This document shows, piece after piece, positions 16,362 to 24,876 of a stretch of 64,000 bases of DNA. The DNA is taken from NCBI RefSeq assembly GCF_023544445.1, contig NZ_JALPVJ010000035.1, positions 1-64,000 on the forward strand, read 5' to 3'. The stretch's first letter is position 1, and the number at the start of each line of letters is the position of its first letter. This stretch comes from Actinoplanes sp. M2I2 (GTDB lineage: Bacteria; Actinomycetota; Actinomycetes; Mycobacteriales; Micromonosporaceae). The notes below the pieces were generated by a model, which was not told where the DNA came from, did not search any database, and saw only the letters and a list, made by a program, of their open reading frames with translations. The position numbers were made by a program, and so were the translations under genes.

Positions 16362-19070
16362 GTGATCGGGCGCAGGACCGAGCGCGCAGCGCTGCTCGAG
16401 GCTCTCGACGGCGGCGGCCGGGTGGTGGTGCTGGCCGGGGCGCCCGGTATCGGCAAGACCACCCTGGTCGGCGAGGCGCTGGCGGTGGCCGCGCAGACCG
16501 GCCGGCCGGTGCTGCAAAGCACCGGTTTGGCGGCTCAGTCCACCGTCGGCTACGCCGGGCTGCACGAGTTGCTGCACCCGCTGCTGCCGCTGTCCGGAGT
16601 CCTGCCGGACCGGTGGCGCGAGGCCCTGCTCATCGCGTTCGGTCAGGTCCAGGGGCCCGGCCCGGATCCGCTGGTCCTCGGCCGGGCCGCGTTCCGGCTT
16701 CTCGACGAGGCCGCAGGGACCGGGCCGATGCTGGCCGTCGTCGAGGATCTGCAGTGGGTGGATCCGACCAGCCGGTCCGTCCTGGACTTCGTGGCCCGCC
16801 GGTTGGCCGGCTCCACGGTGACGCTGCTCGCCACCGAGCGCACCGGCCGGTCGGCGAACCACTTCAACGGCGCCGGGGCGCGCCGAATCGAGCTGGGGCC
16901 GCTGACGGTGGACGAAGCGGCCGAGGTGCTAGCCGCGACCGCGCCGCACCTGACCGGGCCACTGCGGCGGCGGGTGCTGAGCGAGGCGGCCGGGAACCCG
17001 CTGGCGCTCGAGGAGTTCGGCGCGACGGCCGAACGGCTGCGCGGCGCCGGGCCGCTCGACCCGGCCGACCGGCGGCTGCCCACCAGCCGCCGGCTGGAGC
17101 AGGCGTTCCTGGGCGACCGGGCCACGCTGCCCTCGGCCAGCTGGACGCTGCTGCTGATCGCCGCGGCCGCCGATGAGACGACATCGGTGGCCGACGTGCT
17201 CGTGGCCAGGACCGAGCCTGCCGACCTGGCTTCGCTGGAGCACGCCGGGCTGATCGCCGTCGAGGGCGGCCGGCTGCGGTTCACCCACCCGCTCGTGCGC
17301 TCGGCGGCGTACGGGGCGGCCTCCGCCTCCGAACGGGCCGGCGCCCATCGCCATCTGGTCACGGTCGCCACCGACCCGGTCCGCGTCGCCTGGCACCGGG
17401 CGGCGGCGGCGCAGCGGCTGGACGAGGACGCGGCCCGGGGCCTGGAGACGGTGGCCGGGCTGGCCGGACCGCGGGAGGCCGTGTCCGCGTTGCGCCGGGC
17501 CGCCGAGCTGTCCCCCACGCTGTCCGCGCGGACCCACCGGTTCGCACTCGCGGCCGAGACGGCCCGGCAGGCGGCGCTGCCGGACGAGTCTGCGGCGCTG
17601 CTGCGGGAGGCCGTAGCCCTGGCCGAGGAGCCGGACGACGTCGCCCTGCTGGTGTCCACCGAGGTGCTGCTCGGTCTCATGGCCGGCACGCCCGGGCGCG
17701 GTACGGCGGAAGTCATCGGGCTCGCGGTCCGGCTGGAACCGTCGGCGCAGCGCCTGCGCCTGCTCAGCGCGGCGATCGGGCGGGCGTGGGTGACTGGCGC
17801 CGTACCGGAGACGGCCGCGGCGGCGCTCTCCGACGAACCGCCCTGGACTCGCGACCTCAGGCTGGCCCTGACCGATCCGATCGGTTCTGCCCCGGCGGTG
17901 CGGCGGAGGCTGCCGGCGATCCTGCACGACGTCCGGGCCGCCGCGTTCGACGGCGATCGGGAGCGGTCGCCCGGCTCGAGCCAGTGGCTGCTCGCCTACG
18001 CCTGGGCGGCTGAGTCACTGCAGCATCTGGCCGCTGCCCGGGACGGCTGGGAGCTCGGCCGGCGATTCCACCACGAGGCCGGGTCGGCGGCCGACGAGGC
18101 GTACGCGTTGCCGGGGCGCGCCATGATGCGCCTGCTTGCGGGCGAGCTGACCGCCGGTCTGGCCGACAGTGAGCAGGCGCTGCATCTGGCCGAGGCGGGC
18201 CGGCTGCCCCGGATCGCCGGTCAGGCCGCGGCGATCTCGGCCCTGGCCCATGCCCGGCGGGGCGAGCGGGCGGAGGCGGCCGCGCGGATCGCCGACGCCG
18301 GGCGGCTGCGGGGGCACGAGCCGTACGCGCTGATCACCGCGCGGATGCGCTGGGCCGCCGGGCTGCTCGCCCTGGCCGAGGGCCGGTACGCCGACGCGTG
18401 GCTGGAGCTGACCGAGGTGGCCGACCACCCCACCACCGCGCTGTGGGCCCTGGCCGACCTGGCCGAGGCCGGTGCCCGCAGTGGACACGCCGCGGCCGCC
18501 CGCGACCAGGTCGAGGCGGCGGCGGTGCAGGCCGAGGTGTTCGATTCGGCCCACCTCTGGGCGATCGTGCATCGGGCACGCGCCGTGCTGGCCAGCGACG
18601 AGGACGCTGAAAGGCACCACCGGCGCGCGATCGCCGCCGCCGTCGAGGACGGGGGCGTCCTGGAGATCGCGTTCAGCCGGCTGGCCTTCGGCGAATGGCT
18701 GCGCCGCGAGCGGCGGATCGTCGAGGCCCGGGAGCCGCTGGGCGCGGCCCTGAAAGCTCTCCACCGGTGCGGTGCCGGTAGCGCGGCCGAACGGGCGGTG
18801 ATGGAGCTGCGGGCCGCCGGGGTGATCGCTGACGCGGCCGCCGGGGTGAACCTGGGTGATCTCTCGGCCCGGGAGCTGCAGATCGTCCGCCTGGCCGCGG
18901 CGGGGCTGAGCAACCGGGAGATCGCCGACCAGATCTACCTCTCGCACCGCACGGTGGCCGCCCACCTGTACCGGGCGTTTCCGAAGCTCGGGGTGGCCAG
19001 CCGGGCCCAGCTGGTCGAGGTGCTCGCCCGCACCGATCTGGCCGGGGCGGACGTCCCCCGAGCGGGATGA
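16362..19070 (+). CDS. LAL-type LuxR-family regulator 3 (902 aa)
   Basis: STAND-like ATPase with Walker A GAPGIGKT (26-33) and Walker B EDLQWVD (128-134), a TPR-like helical middle, and a C-terminal HTH (LSNREIADQIYLSHRTVAAHLY, then FPKLGVASRAQL). The GTG start is supported by GGAGG 9 bp upstream. The recognition helix is almost identical to those of LAL2, LAL4 and LAL7, so the four may share binding sites. Its stop codon TGA is directly followed by the stop of the convergent LAL4 gene with no base between, so no room exists for separate terminators. Confidence 0.93.
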   Translation: MIGRRTERAALLEALDGGGRVVVLAGAPGIGKTTLVGEALAVAAQTGRPVLQSTGLAAQSTVGYAGLHELLHPLLPLSGVLPDRWREALLIAFGQVQGPGPDPLVLGRAAFRLLDEAAGTGPMLAVVEDLQWVDPTSRSVLDFVARRLAGSTVTLLATERTGRSANHFNGAGARRIELGPLTVDEAAEVLAATAPHLTGPLRRRVLSEAAGNPLALEEFGATAERLRGAGPLDPADRRLPTSRRLEQAFLGDRATLPSASWTLLLIAAAADETTSVADVLVARTEPADLASLEHAGLIAVEGGRLRFTHPLVRSAAYGAASASERAGAHRHLVTVATDPVRVAWHRAAAAQRLDEDAARGLETVAGLAGPREAVSALRRAAELSPTLSARTHRFALAAETARQAALPDESAALLREAVALAEEPDDVALLVSTEVLLGLMAGTPGRGTAEVIGLAVRLEPSAQRLRLLSAAIGRAWVTGAVPETAAAALSDEPPWTRDLRLALTDPIGSAPAVRRRLPAILHDVRAAAFDGDRERSPGSSQWLLAYAWAAESLQHLAAARDGWELGRRFHHEAGSAADEAYALPGRAMMRLLAGELTAGLADSEQALHLAEAGRLPRIAGQAAAISALAHARRGERAEAAARIADAGRLRGHEPYALITARMRWAAGLLALAEGRYADAWLELTEVADHPTTALWALADLAEAGARSGHAAAARDQVEAAAVQAEVFDSAHLWAIVHRARAVLASDEDAERHHRRAIAAAVEDGGVLEIAFSRLAFGEWLRRERRIVEAREPLGAALKALHRCGAGSAAERAVMELRAAGVIADAAAGVNLGDLSARELQIVRLAAAGLSNREIADQIYLSHRTVAAHLYRAFPKLGVASRAQLVEVLARTDLAGADVPRAG

Positions 19071-21794
19071 TTAGACGTTGGTGAGCGCGCGCATGGCGCC
19101 GGCCAGCTGGGAACGCTGCGTGATGCCGAGCTTCGGGAACAGGTTGTGCAGGTGGGTCGCCACCGTGCGGTGCGAGAGGTAGATCTGGTCGGCGATCTCC
19201 TTGTTGCTCAGGCCGGTCGACGCCAGCCGGGCCACCTGCAGCTCCTGGGGGGTGAGGGTGCGTCGCGGGTCGGCCCGGTCCGCCCGGACGACCGTTCCGG
19301 CCCCGGCCGCGTCCAGCTCGGTGGCGGCCCGCACGGCCCACGGCCGGGCCTCGGCCTCGGTCAGCAGTTCGACGGCCGTCGTCAGATGCTCCCGGGCCTC
19401 GAGGATCCGGCGTTCGCGGCGCAGCCACTCGCCGTACATCAGGTGTGTGCGCCCCAGCTCCAGCGGAACGCCGGCCTGTTCGCCGTGCCGCACGGCAGCG
19501 GCGAACGCGACGCCCGCCTCCGCCTTGGCGGCGGTCAGCGCGACCGACCGCTGCCACAGCATGTGCAGCCGGGGAGAGGCCGGGAAGGCCGCGGCCGCGA
19601 CGGCCAGAGCGGCCAGCGGCTGCTCGGCCGCCTCCGGTCGCTGGGCGCGCACCGCGGCCTCGATCAGGTCCGCGCTCGCCCACAGAGCGATCGCCTCGTT
19701 CACCGAGACGGCCGCCATCGCCTCCCAGGCCTCGACCGACCGGCCCTCGACGGTGGCGATCAGGCCCGCCGCCCACGCGGCCATCGCCTCGACCCGGGCG
19801 AACGGCTGCGCCCCGGCCAGCTCTCGGTACTGGGCCAGCGCGGACCGGGCCTCGGTCACCTCGCCGCGCATCGCCCGGGCCTGGGCGATGGTGGCCGCCG
19901 CGAGCGACCCGGCCACCGGCAGGCCGAAGTCGAGTGACAGCCGCAGCGCCTGTTCGGCGTCGGCCAAGCCGTCGGCGAGCAGACCGGCCATCACCCGCAG
20001 GGTTCCGCGGCCGCACTGGGCCACGGCCTCGTCGCTGATCCGCCCGTACGCGTGGTGGTGGTCCATGGCCAGCGTCCAGCACTCGTATGCGGTCGCCTCG
20101 TCCTGGGTCTCCTCGGCCACGAACGCCAGCACGTTCATGATCACGGCGTTGAGCGCCAGCACCCGCGGGGCGAGTGCGGGCAGGTCGGCCCGCAGCGAGG
20201 CAGGCCCGCGGGTCGGGTCGAGCAGGGTCACCGCGATGTCGTGGAGGCCGTCGCGCTCGTGGGCGTCGACGGCGTCGAGCCCGGCCCGGACCAGCCGCCG
20301 GACCTCGGGCGGCTCCTGCAGCACCCAGGCCTTGGTCGCCGCCCAGAGCAGGATCTCCACCCGCGACGGGCCGGTGTACTCGCCGGCCAGCTCGACCAGT
20401 TGCGCCGCGCTGCGGCTGGGCACGACCGCGGTCATGCTCAGCAACCATTCGGTTCGGGCCAGTCCGAGCACCAGCTCGCCGGCCGGGGCCAGCGGCAGCG
20501 CCTCGCGCAACGTCTCCTCCGACTCGGCGGTCAGCCCGCCGCGCCGGGCGGCCTCCGCGGCCTCGGTCAGCCGGCGCACCCGGTCGACCAGCACGGGCGA
20601 CAACGCGGCCGCGCGGCGGTAGGCGGTCATCGCCTCCGGGTTGGCGCCCTGCTGGACGGCGGCAGTGGCCAGTCCCTCGAGGTCGTCGGCGAGGCCCGCG
20701 TCCCAGCCGAGGGTGGCCGCGGCCCGGTGCCGCACGGCCCGGGCCCGGTCGGGTGAGGCCGCCGCCAGCGCCCGGTGCGTCTCGGCCCGTTGCAGCGACG
20801 AGGAGGCGCCGTAGATCGCCGAGGCGACCAATGGGTGCCGGAACGTCACCCGGACCCGCCCCACCCGCAGAAAACCGGCCCGCTCGACCTCGCCCAGGGC
20901 GTCGCCGTCCAGCCCGAGCTGCTGGCCGGCGGCGGCCAGTTCGGTCGGTGCGGCGTCCTCCCCGGCCGCGGCCAGCAGCAGGGCCGCCCGGGCCGGGCCG
21001 GTGAGATCGGCCATCTCGGCCAGGAACGCCTGCTCCAGCCGTTCGGTCATCGGCAGCTGATCGGTTGCGCCGGCACCGGCGGCGGGCCGGCGGCGCAGCT
21101 CGGCCGACAGCTCGTGCAGGGCCAGCGGGTTGCCCGCCGCGGCGGTCAGCACCCGCGCGCGCAGTCCGGGGGCCAGGTCGGGGGCGACGTCGCGGAGAAG
21201 CTGTGCGGCCAGGCGGTCGACCAGCGGCTCGACCGGCAGCACCACGGGGAAGGAGCCGCCGCGGTCCTCGTACGACCCGCCCGTCCTGGTGCTGGCCAGT
21301 AACAGCACCCGCGCGTGGCCGAGCCGGCGGGCCAGGAACGACACCACGTCGGCGCTCGACCGGTCCAGCCAGTGCAGGTCCTCGATCACCACCAGCAGCG
21401 GCACGACCGCCGCGGTTTCCTCCAGCAGGCCCAGGGTGGCCAGCCCGACCAGCAGCCGGTCCGCCGGCGGTCCCTCCTCCTGGCCGAAGGCCACGGTGAG
21501 CGCCGACCGCTGCCGGGCGGGAAGGGCGGTCAGCCGGTCCAGCACCGGATGGAGCATCTCGTGCAGGCCCACGAAGCCGGCGCCGCCCCCGGCCTGGACG
21601 CCGCGGGCGTGCAGCTCGCGGAAACCTCGCGTCCGGGTGGCTTCGCGCACGGCGGTGAGCAGTGCGGTCTTGCCGATCCCGGCCGTGCCCTCGATCAACA
21701 CTGCGGTGCCGGCCGACGTCGCGTCGTCAAGGAACCGGAGCAGACGGGCGAACTCGGGCCCGCGGCCCACCAGACCCGGCGGAGCTTGATCCAT
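19071..21794 (-). CDS. LAL-type LuxR-family regulator 4 (907 aa)
   Basis: Walker A GTAGIGKT (36-43), Walker B EDLHWLD (138-144), and C-terminal HTH with LSNKEIADQIYLSHRTVATHLHNLFPKLGI. Length and layout match its six relatives here. The ATG at 21,794 is chosen because the preceding in-frame sequence belongs to the shared promoter region. It is divergent from an alpha/beta hydrolase that begins 128 bp away, an arrangement often seen for a regulator and its target. The gap holds a box B element. Confidence 0.93.
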   Translation of the reverse strand: MDQAPPGLVGRGPEFARLLRFLDDATSAGTAVLIEGTAGIGKTALLTAVREATRTRGFRELHARGVQAGGGAGFVGLHEMLHPVLDRLTALPARQRSALTVAFGQEEGPPADRLLVGLATLGLLEETAAVVPLLVVIEDLHWLDRSSADVVSFLARRLGHARVLLLASTRTGGSYEDRGGSFPVVLPVEPLVDRLAAQLLRDVAPDLAPGLRARVLTAAAGNPLALHELSAELRRRPAAGAGATDQLPMTERLEQAFLAEMADLTGPARAALLLAAAGEDAAPTELAAAGQQLGLDGDALGEVERAGFLRVGRVRVTFRHPLVASAIYGASSSLQRAETHRALAAASPDRARAVRHRAAATLGWDAGLADDLEGLATAAVQQGANPEAMTAYRRAAALSPVLVDRVRRLTEAAEAARRGGLTAESEETLREALPLAPAGELVLGLARTEWLLSMTAVVPSRSAAQLVELAGEYTGPSRVEILLWAATKAWVLQEPPEVRRLVRAGLDAVDAHERDGLHDIAVTLLDPTRGPASLRADLPALAPRVLALNAVIMNVLAFVAEETQDEATAYECWTLAMDHHHAYGRISDEAVAQCGRGTLRVMAGLLADGLADAEQALRLSLDFGLPVAGSLAAATIAQARAMRGEVTEARSALAQYRELAGAQPFARVEAMAAWAAGLIATVEGRSVEAWEAMAAVSVNEAIALWASADLIEAAVRAQRPEAAEQPLAALAVAAAAFPASPRLHMLWQRSVALTAAKAEAGVAFAAAVRHGEQAGVPLELGRTHLMYGEWLRRERRILEAREHLTTAVELLTEAEARPWAVRAATELDAAGAGTVVRADRADPRRTLTPQELQVARLASTGLSNKEIADQIYLSHRTVATHLHNLFPKLGITQRSQLAGAMRALTNV

Positions 21795-21841
21795 GTCACG
21801 GAGCCTAACCGGCAGTCCGACCAGCGCAATCGCAGGAGCCC

Positions 21842-21860
21842 AGTCGATGCACGTATGCCC
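21842..21860 (+). promoter_or_regulatory. Box B element between LAL4 and the hydrolase gene
   Basis: AGTCGATGCACGTATGCCC, matching the pattern RGTC-N5-ACGTATRYC seen also at 11,952, 30,285 and 38,828. It points toward the hydrolase ATG 62 bp downstream. Confidence 0.4.
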
Positions 21861-21921
21861 GTCCGTCCCGGCCTGGCGAAGGTTGGGGCAGGACGGAAAC
21901 AGCAACGGAGAGGACAACGAC

Positions 21922-22743
21922 ATGCCTTACATCACCACCACCGACGGCGCCGAGATCTTCTACAAGGACTGGGGCAGCGGCCAGCCGGTGATCTTCAGTC
22001 ACGGGTGGCCGCTCAGCAGTGACGCCTGGGACGTCGAGATGAAACTGGTGGCCGACAACGGTTTCCGGGGCATCGCGCACGATCGGCGGGGGCACGGCCG
22101 GTCCTCGCAGACCTGGAACGGCAACGACATGGACACGTACGCGGCGGATCTGGCTTCGCTCGTGGACCAGCTGGACCTCAGGGACGTCATCGTCGTCGGC
22201 CACTCCACCGGCGGCGGCGAGGCGGTCCGGTTCGCGGCCCGCCACGGCCGTGGCAACGTCGCCAAGGTGATCACCGCGGGTGCCATCCCACCGGTCATGA
22301 TCAAGTCGGACAGCAACCCGGGCGGCACGCCGATCGAGGCGTTCGACGGCATCCGCGCCGGCGTGCTCGGTGACCGGTCGCAGTTCTACCAGGACCTGGC
22401 CTGGCAGTTCTTCGGTGCCAACCGCGAGGGCTCCACGATTTCGCAGGGCCAGCGCGACCAGTTCTGGCGACTGAGCATGCAGGTGGGCCTGAAGGCGGCG
22501 TACGACTGCGTCGCGGTCTTCTCGGAGACCGACTTCACCGAGGACCTGCAGGCGCTCGACATGCCGATGTTCATCGCGCACGGCGACGACGACCAGATCG
22601 TGCCGTTCGCCGACGCCGCGCTGAAGTCGGTGAAGTTGGTCAAGAACGCCACGCTGAAGATCTACGAGGGCGCGCCGCACGGCATCGCGGGCGACTACCA
22701 GCAGCTGTTCGACCGGGACCTGCTCGACTTCATCCAGAGCTGA
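21922..22743 (+). CDS. Alpha/beta hydrolase, non-heme chloroperoxidase/arylesterase type (273 aa)
   Basis: Cytoplasmic serine hydrolase. The triad can be placed: Ser in VVGHSTGGG, Asp in AHGDDDQIVP, His in GAPHGI near the C-terminus, with the oxyanion segment SHGWPLSSDAWD. The length and the MPYITTTDGAEIFYKDWGSGQP start are typical of the cofactor-free haloperoxidase/esterase family, whose members also show perhydrolase activity. The ATG has GGAGAGG 8 bp upstream. It is first in a run of three plus-strand genes with an SDR and a flavin oxidase, and is divergent from LAL4. Confidence 0.93.
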   Translation: MPYITTTDGAEIFYKDWGSGQPVIFSHGWPLSSDAWDVEMKLVADNGFRGIAHDRRGHGRSSQTWNGNDMDTYAADLASLVDQLDLRDVIVVGHSTGGGEAVRFAARHGRGNVAKVITAGAIPPVMIKSDSNPGGTPIEAFDGIRAGVLGDRSQFYQDLAWQFFGANREGSTISQGQRDQFWRLSMQVGLKAAYDCVAVFSETDFTEDLQALDMPMFIAHGDDDQIVPFADAALKSVKLVKNATLKIYEGAPHGIAGDYQQLFDRDLLDFIQS

Positions 22744-22819
22744 CCGTTCGCCCACTCCCGAGGCCCGGCCGACCATCGCGATCGGTCGGGCCGGTGTTCG
22801 AAGACATGGAGATCATTCG

Positions 22820-23590
22820 ATGACTACCCCTATCACCGTACCGAAATGGGCTCAACCGGACACGAACCTCGCCGGGTCCACTGTCGTCGTGGTCGGCGGG
22901 GCCGGCGGCGTCGGCGAGGGCGTCGTGCAGGCCCTGCTCGCCGCGGGCGCCACGGTCGTGGCCACCTCCCGCTCGGCCGGTCGGCTCGACGAGTTCGCCC
23001 GCCGCATCGACGACCCGCACCTGCACGTCCGCGAACTCGACCTGCTCGATCCCGGCCTCGACGAGGCGGCGGCCGAGCTGGCGGCCGAGTTCGACGGCCT
23101 GTACGGCGTGGTGCTCAGCGTCGCCGACTGGGGCCGACAGGGTCGCAAACCGCTGCTCGATCTCACCGATCCGGAGTGGGAGGATCAGCTCCGGCAGAAC
23201 CAGACCACGGTGTTCCGTGCCTACCGCGCCTTCATCCCGCAGCTGGCCGGCGACGGCATGATCCTGCAGCTCAACGGACTGTCCGCGGACCTGCCCTTCC
23301 CGATGGCAGCCGCGGTCGCCGCCGGCAGCGCGGCCACCAAGTCGTTGACCCGCACACTCGCGGCCGAACTCGGCGGGCGCGGTCCACGCGTCTACGAGCT
23401 GGTGCTCGGGTTCATCCGCACCCGCCCGCGCCGGCTGGCCGGCATCGACGACCCGGGCTGGATCCCGGCCACCGACGTCGGTGTGCACATCGCCGAGGTG
23501 GCCGCCGCGACCAGCCCCATCGCCGGAGACACCCTGCACTACTTCGTCGATCAGGCGGCCGGGCCACAGGCCGCCGCGGACCAGGGCTGA
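22820..23590 (+). CDS. Short-chain dehydrogenase/reductase (256 aa), atypical active site
   Basis: Rossmann-fold oxidoreductase. The nucleotide-binding turn is VVVGGAGGVGEGVVQALLAAGATV near residue 20. The usual NNAG is replaced by SVADWG, and the Ser-Tyr-Lys region reads LSADLPFPMAAAVAAGSAATKSLTR, with the catalytic tyrosine apparently missing while a lysine is retained. It may therefore be a binding protein or use altered chemistry. The start follows GGAG by 8 bp. It lies between a hydrolase and a flavin oxidase, with gaps of 76 and 11 bp, so the three probably act in one pathway or on one signal. Confidence 0.85.
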   Translation: MTTPITVPKWAQPDTNLAGSTVVVVGGAGGVGEGVVQALLAAGATVVATSRSAGRLDEFARRIDDPHLHVRELDLLDPGLDEAAAELAAEFDGLYGVVLSVADWGRQGRKPLLDLTDPEWEDQLRQNQTTVFRAYRAFIPQLAGDGMILQLNGLSADLPFPMAAAVAAGSAATKSLTRTLAAELGGRGPRVYELVLGFIRTRPRRLAGIDDPGWIPATDVGVHIAEVAAATSPIAGDTLHYFVDQAAGPQAAADQG

Positions 23591-23601
23591 GGGGCACGGC
23601 G

Positions 23602-24876
23602 ATGCTCGACGTCATCCGGCCCGGCGATCCGGCCTACCGGTCCGTACAGCACGTCTACACCGCGACCGGATCGCCGGCCGCGGTGGTGCGGCCGCGCTCG
23701 GCCACCGAGGTCGGCGCGGCGCTCGGGTTCGCCCGGGACGCCGGTGGCCCGCTCTCGATCCGCAGTGGAGGCCACGGCATCAGCAGCGTCTCCACCAACG
23801 ACGGTGGAACCGTCATCGACCTCTCCCGGCTCGACGCCGTCAAAGCCCTGGGGGACGATCTCGTCCGCATCGGCCCCGGCGCCCGCTGGGGTGACGTCGC
23901 CGCCGAGCTGAGCCCGCTGGGGCTGGCCATCAGTTCCGGCGACTCCGGCGACGTCGGCGTGGGCGGGCTGGCCACTACCGGCGGCATCGGGCTGATGGGC
24001 CGGGCCCACGGCCTGACCATCGACCGGCTCACGGCCGCGGAACTGGTCACCGCCGACGGCACGATCCGCACCGTCGACGCCGAGCACGACCCGGAGCTGT
24101 TCTGGGCGGTGCGCGGGGCCGGCGCCAACGTCGGAGTGGTCACCTCGTTCACGTTCCGGGCCGCCCGGATCCCGGTCGTCGCGCACGCCACGTTCCAGTA
24201 CCGCGTACCGGACGTGGTCTCATTCCTGCGGCGCTGGGGCGAGACGGTCGAGGCCGCCCCGCGTACGGTCTCCGCCTTCCTCTACCTGGTGGGGGACGGC
24301 GTCGCGCTGGCCACCGTGGTCGTCGCCGACGAGAACGCCGAGGCCGCCCTGACCCCTTTCCTGCGCGTCGCACCGCTGCTCGGCCGGCAAGCCCGGCTGG
24401 CGCCCTACGCCTCGGTCGTCGCTGCCACCCATGCCCCGCAGCGTGGCCAGCAGCAGGCCCGTACCCACAGCGGTCTGGCCGTCCACCTCGACGACACGGT
24501 GGCCGGCCACGTCGCCTATCTGGTCGAGCAGGGCTTCGGTCAGCTGCTGCAGATCCGCTCGGTCGGTGGCGCGATCAACGACGTGCCGGCCGAGTCGACC
24601 GCGTACGCCCATCGTCACCAGAACTTCTCCATCACCGCCGTTGCTGCGGGACGCGAGACGGAGTTCGACACGGCCTGGGACAAGACGGGTTCGGCGTGGG
24701 ACGGGCTCTACCTCAGCTTCGAGTCGGCCTTCACACCGCAGCGCCTCGTCGAGGCGTTCCCACCCGCGACCCTGCGGCGGCTACGGGCCGTCAAGGCCGA
24801 GGTGGACCCGGATGACGTCTTCAACCAGAACTTCCCCGTCAGCGCAACAGCGTGTTCAGCTCCTGACGGCTGCTGA
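23602..24876 (+). CDS. FAD-binding oxidoreductase of the berberine-bridge/6-hydroxynicotine oxidase type (424 aa)
   Basis: The N-terminal FAD_binding_4 domain shows VVRPRSATEVGAAL, SIRSGGHGISS (the histidine often holding the flavin covalently), SSGDSGDVGVGGLATTGGIG and ELFWAVRGAGANVGVV. The C-terminal BBE segment ends VDPDDVFNQNFPV. Such enzymes oxidise alcohols or amines with oxygen. The usual second attachment cysteine of bicovalent members is not seen where GDVGVGG occurs. The last 12 codons run past the family end and overlap the convergent LAL5 gene by 38 bp. A decayed copy of this gene's middle part lies at 40,928-41,050. Confidence 0.9.
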   Translation: MLDVIRPGDPAYRSVQHVYTATGSPAAVVRPRSATEVGAALGFARDAGGPLSIRSGGHGISSVSTNDGGTVIDLSRLDAVKALGDDLVRIGPGARWGDVAAELSPLGLAISSGDSGDVGVGGLATTGGIGLMGRAHGLTIDRLTAAELVTADGTIRTVDAEHDPELFWAVRGAGANVGVVTSFTFRAARIPVVAHATFQYRVPDVVSFLRRWGETVEAAPRTVSAFLYLVGDGVALATVVVADENAEAALTPFLRVAPLLGRQARLAPYASVVAATHAPQRGQQQARTHSGLAVHLDDTVAGHVAYLVEQGFGQLLQIRSVGGAINDVPAESTAYAHRHQNFSITAVAAGRETEFDTAWDKTGSAWDGLYLSFESAFTPQRLVEAFPPATLRRLRAVKAEVDPDDVFNQNFPVSATACSAPDGC

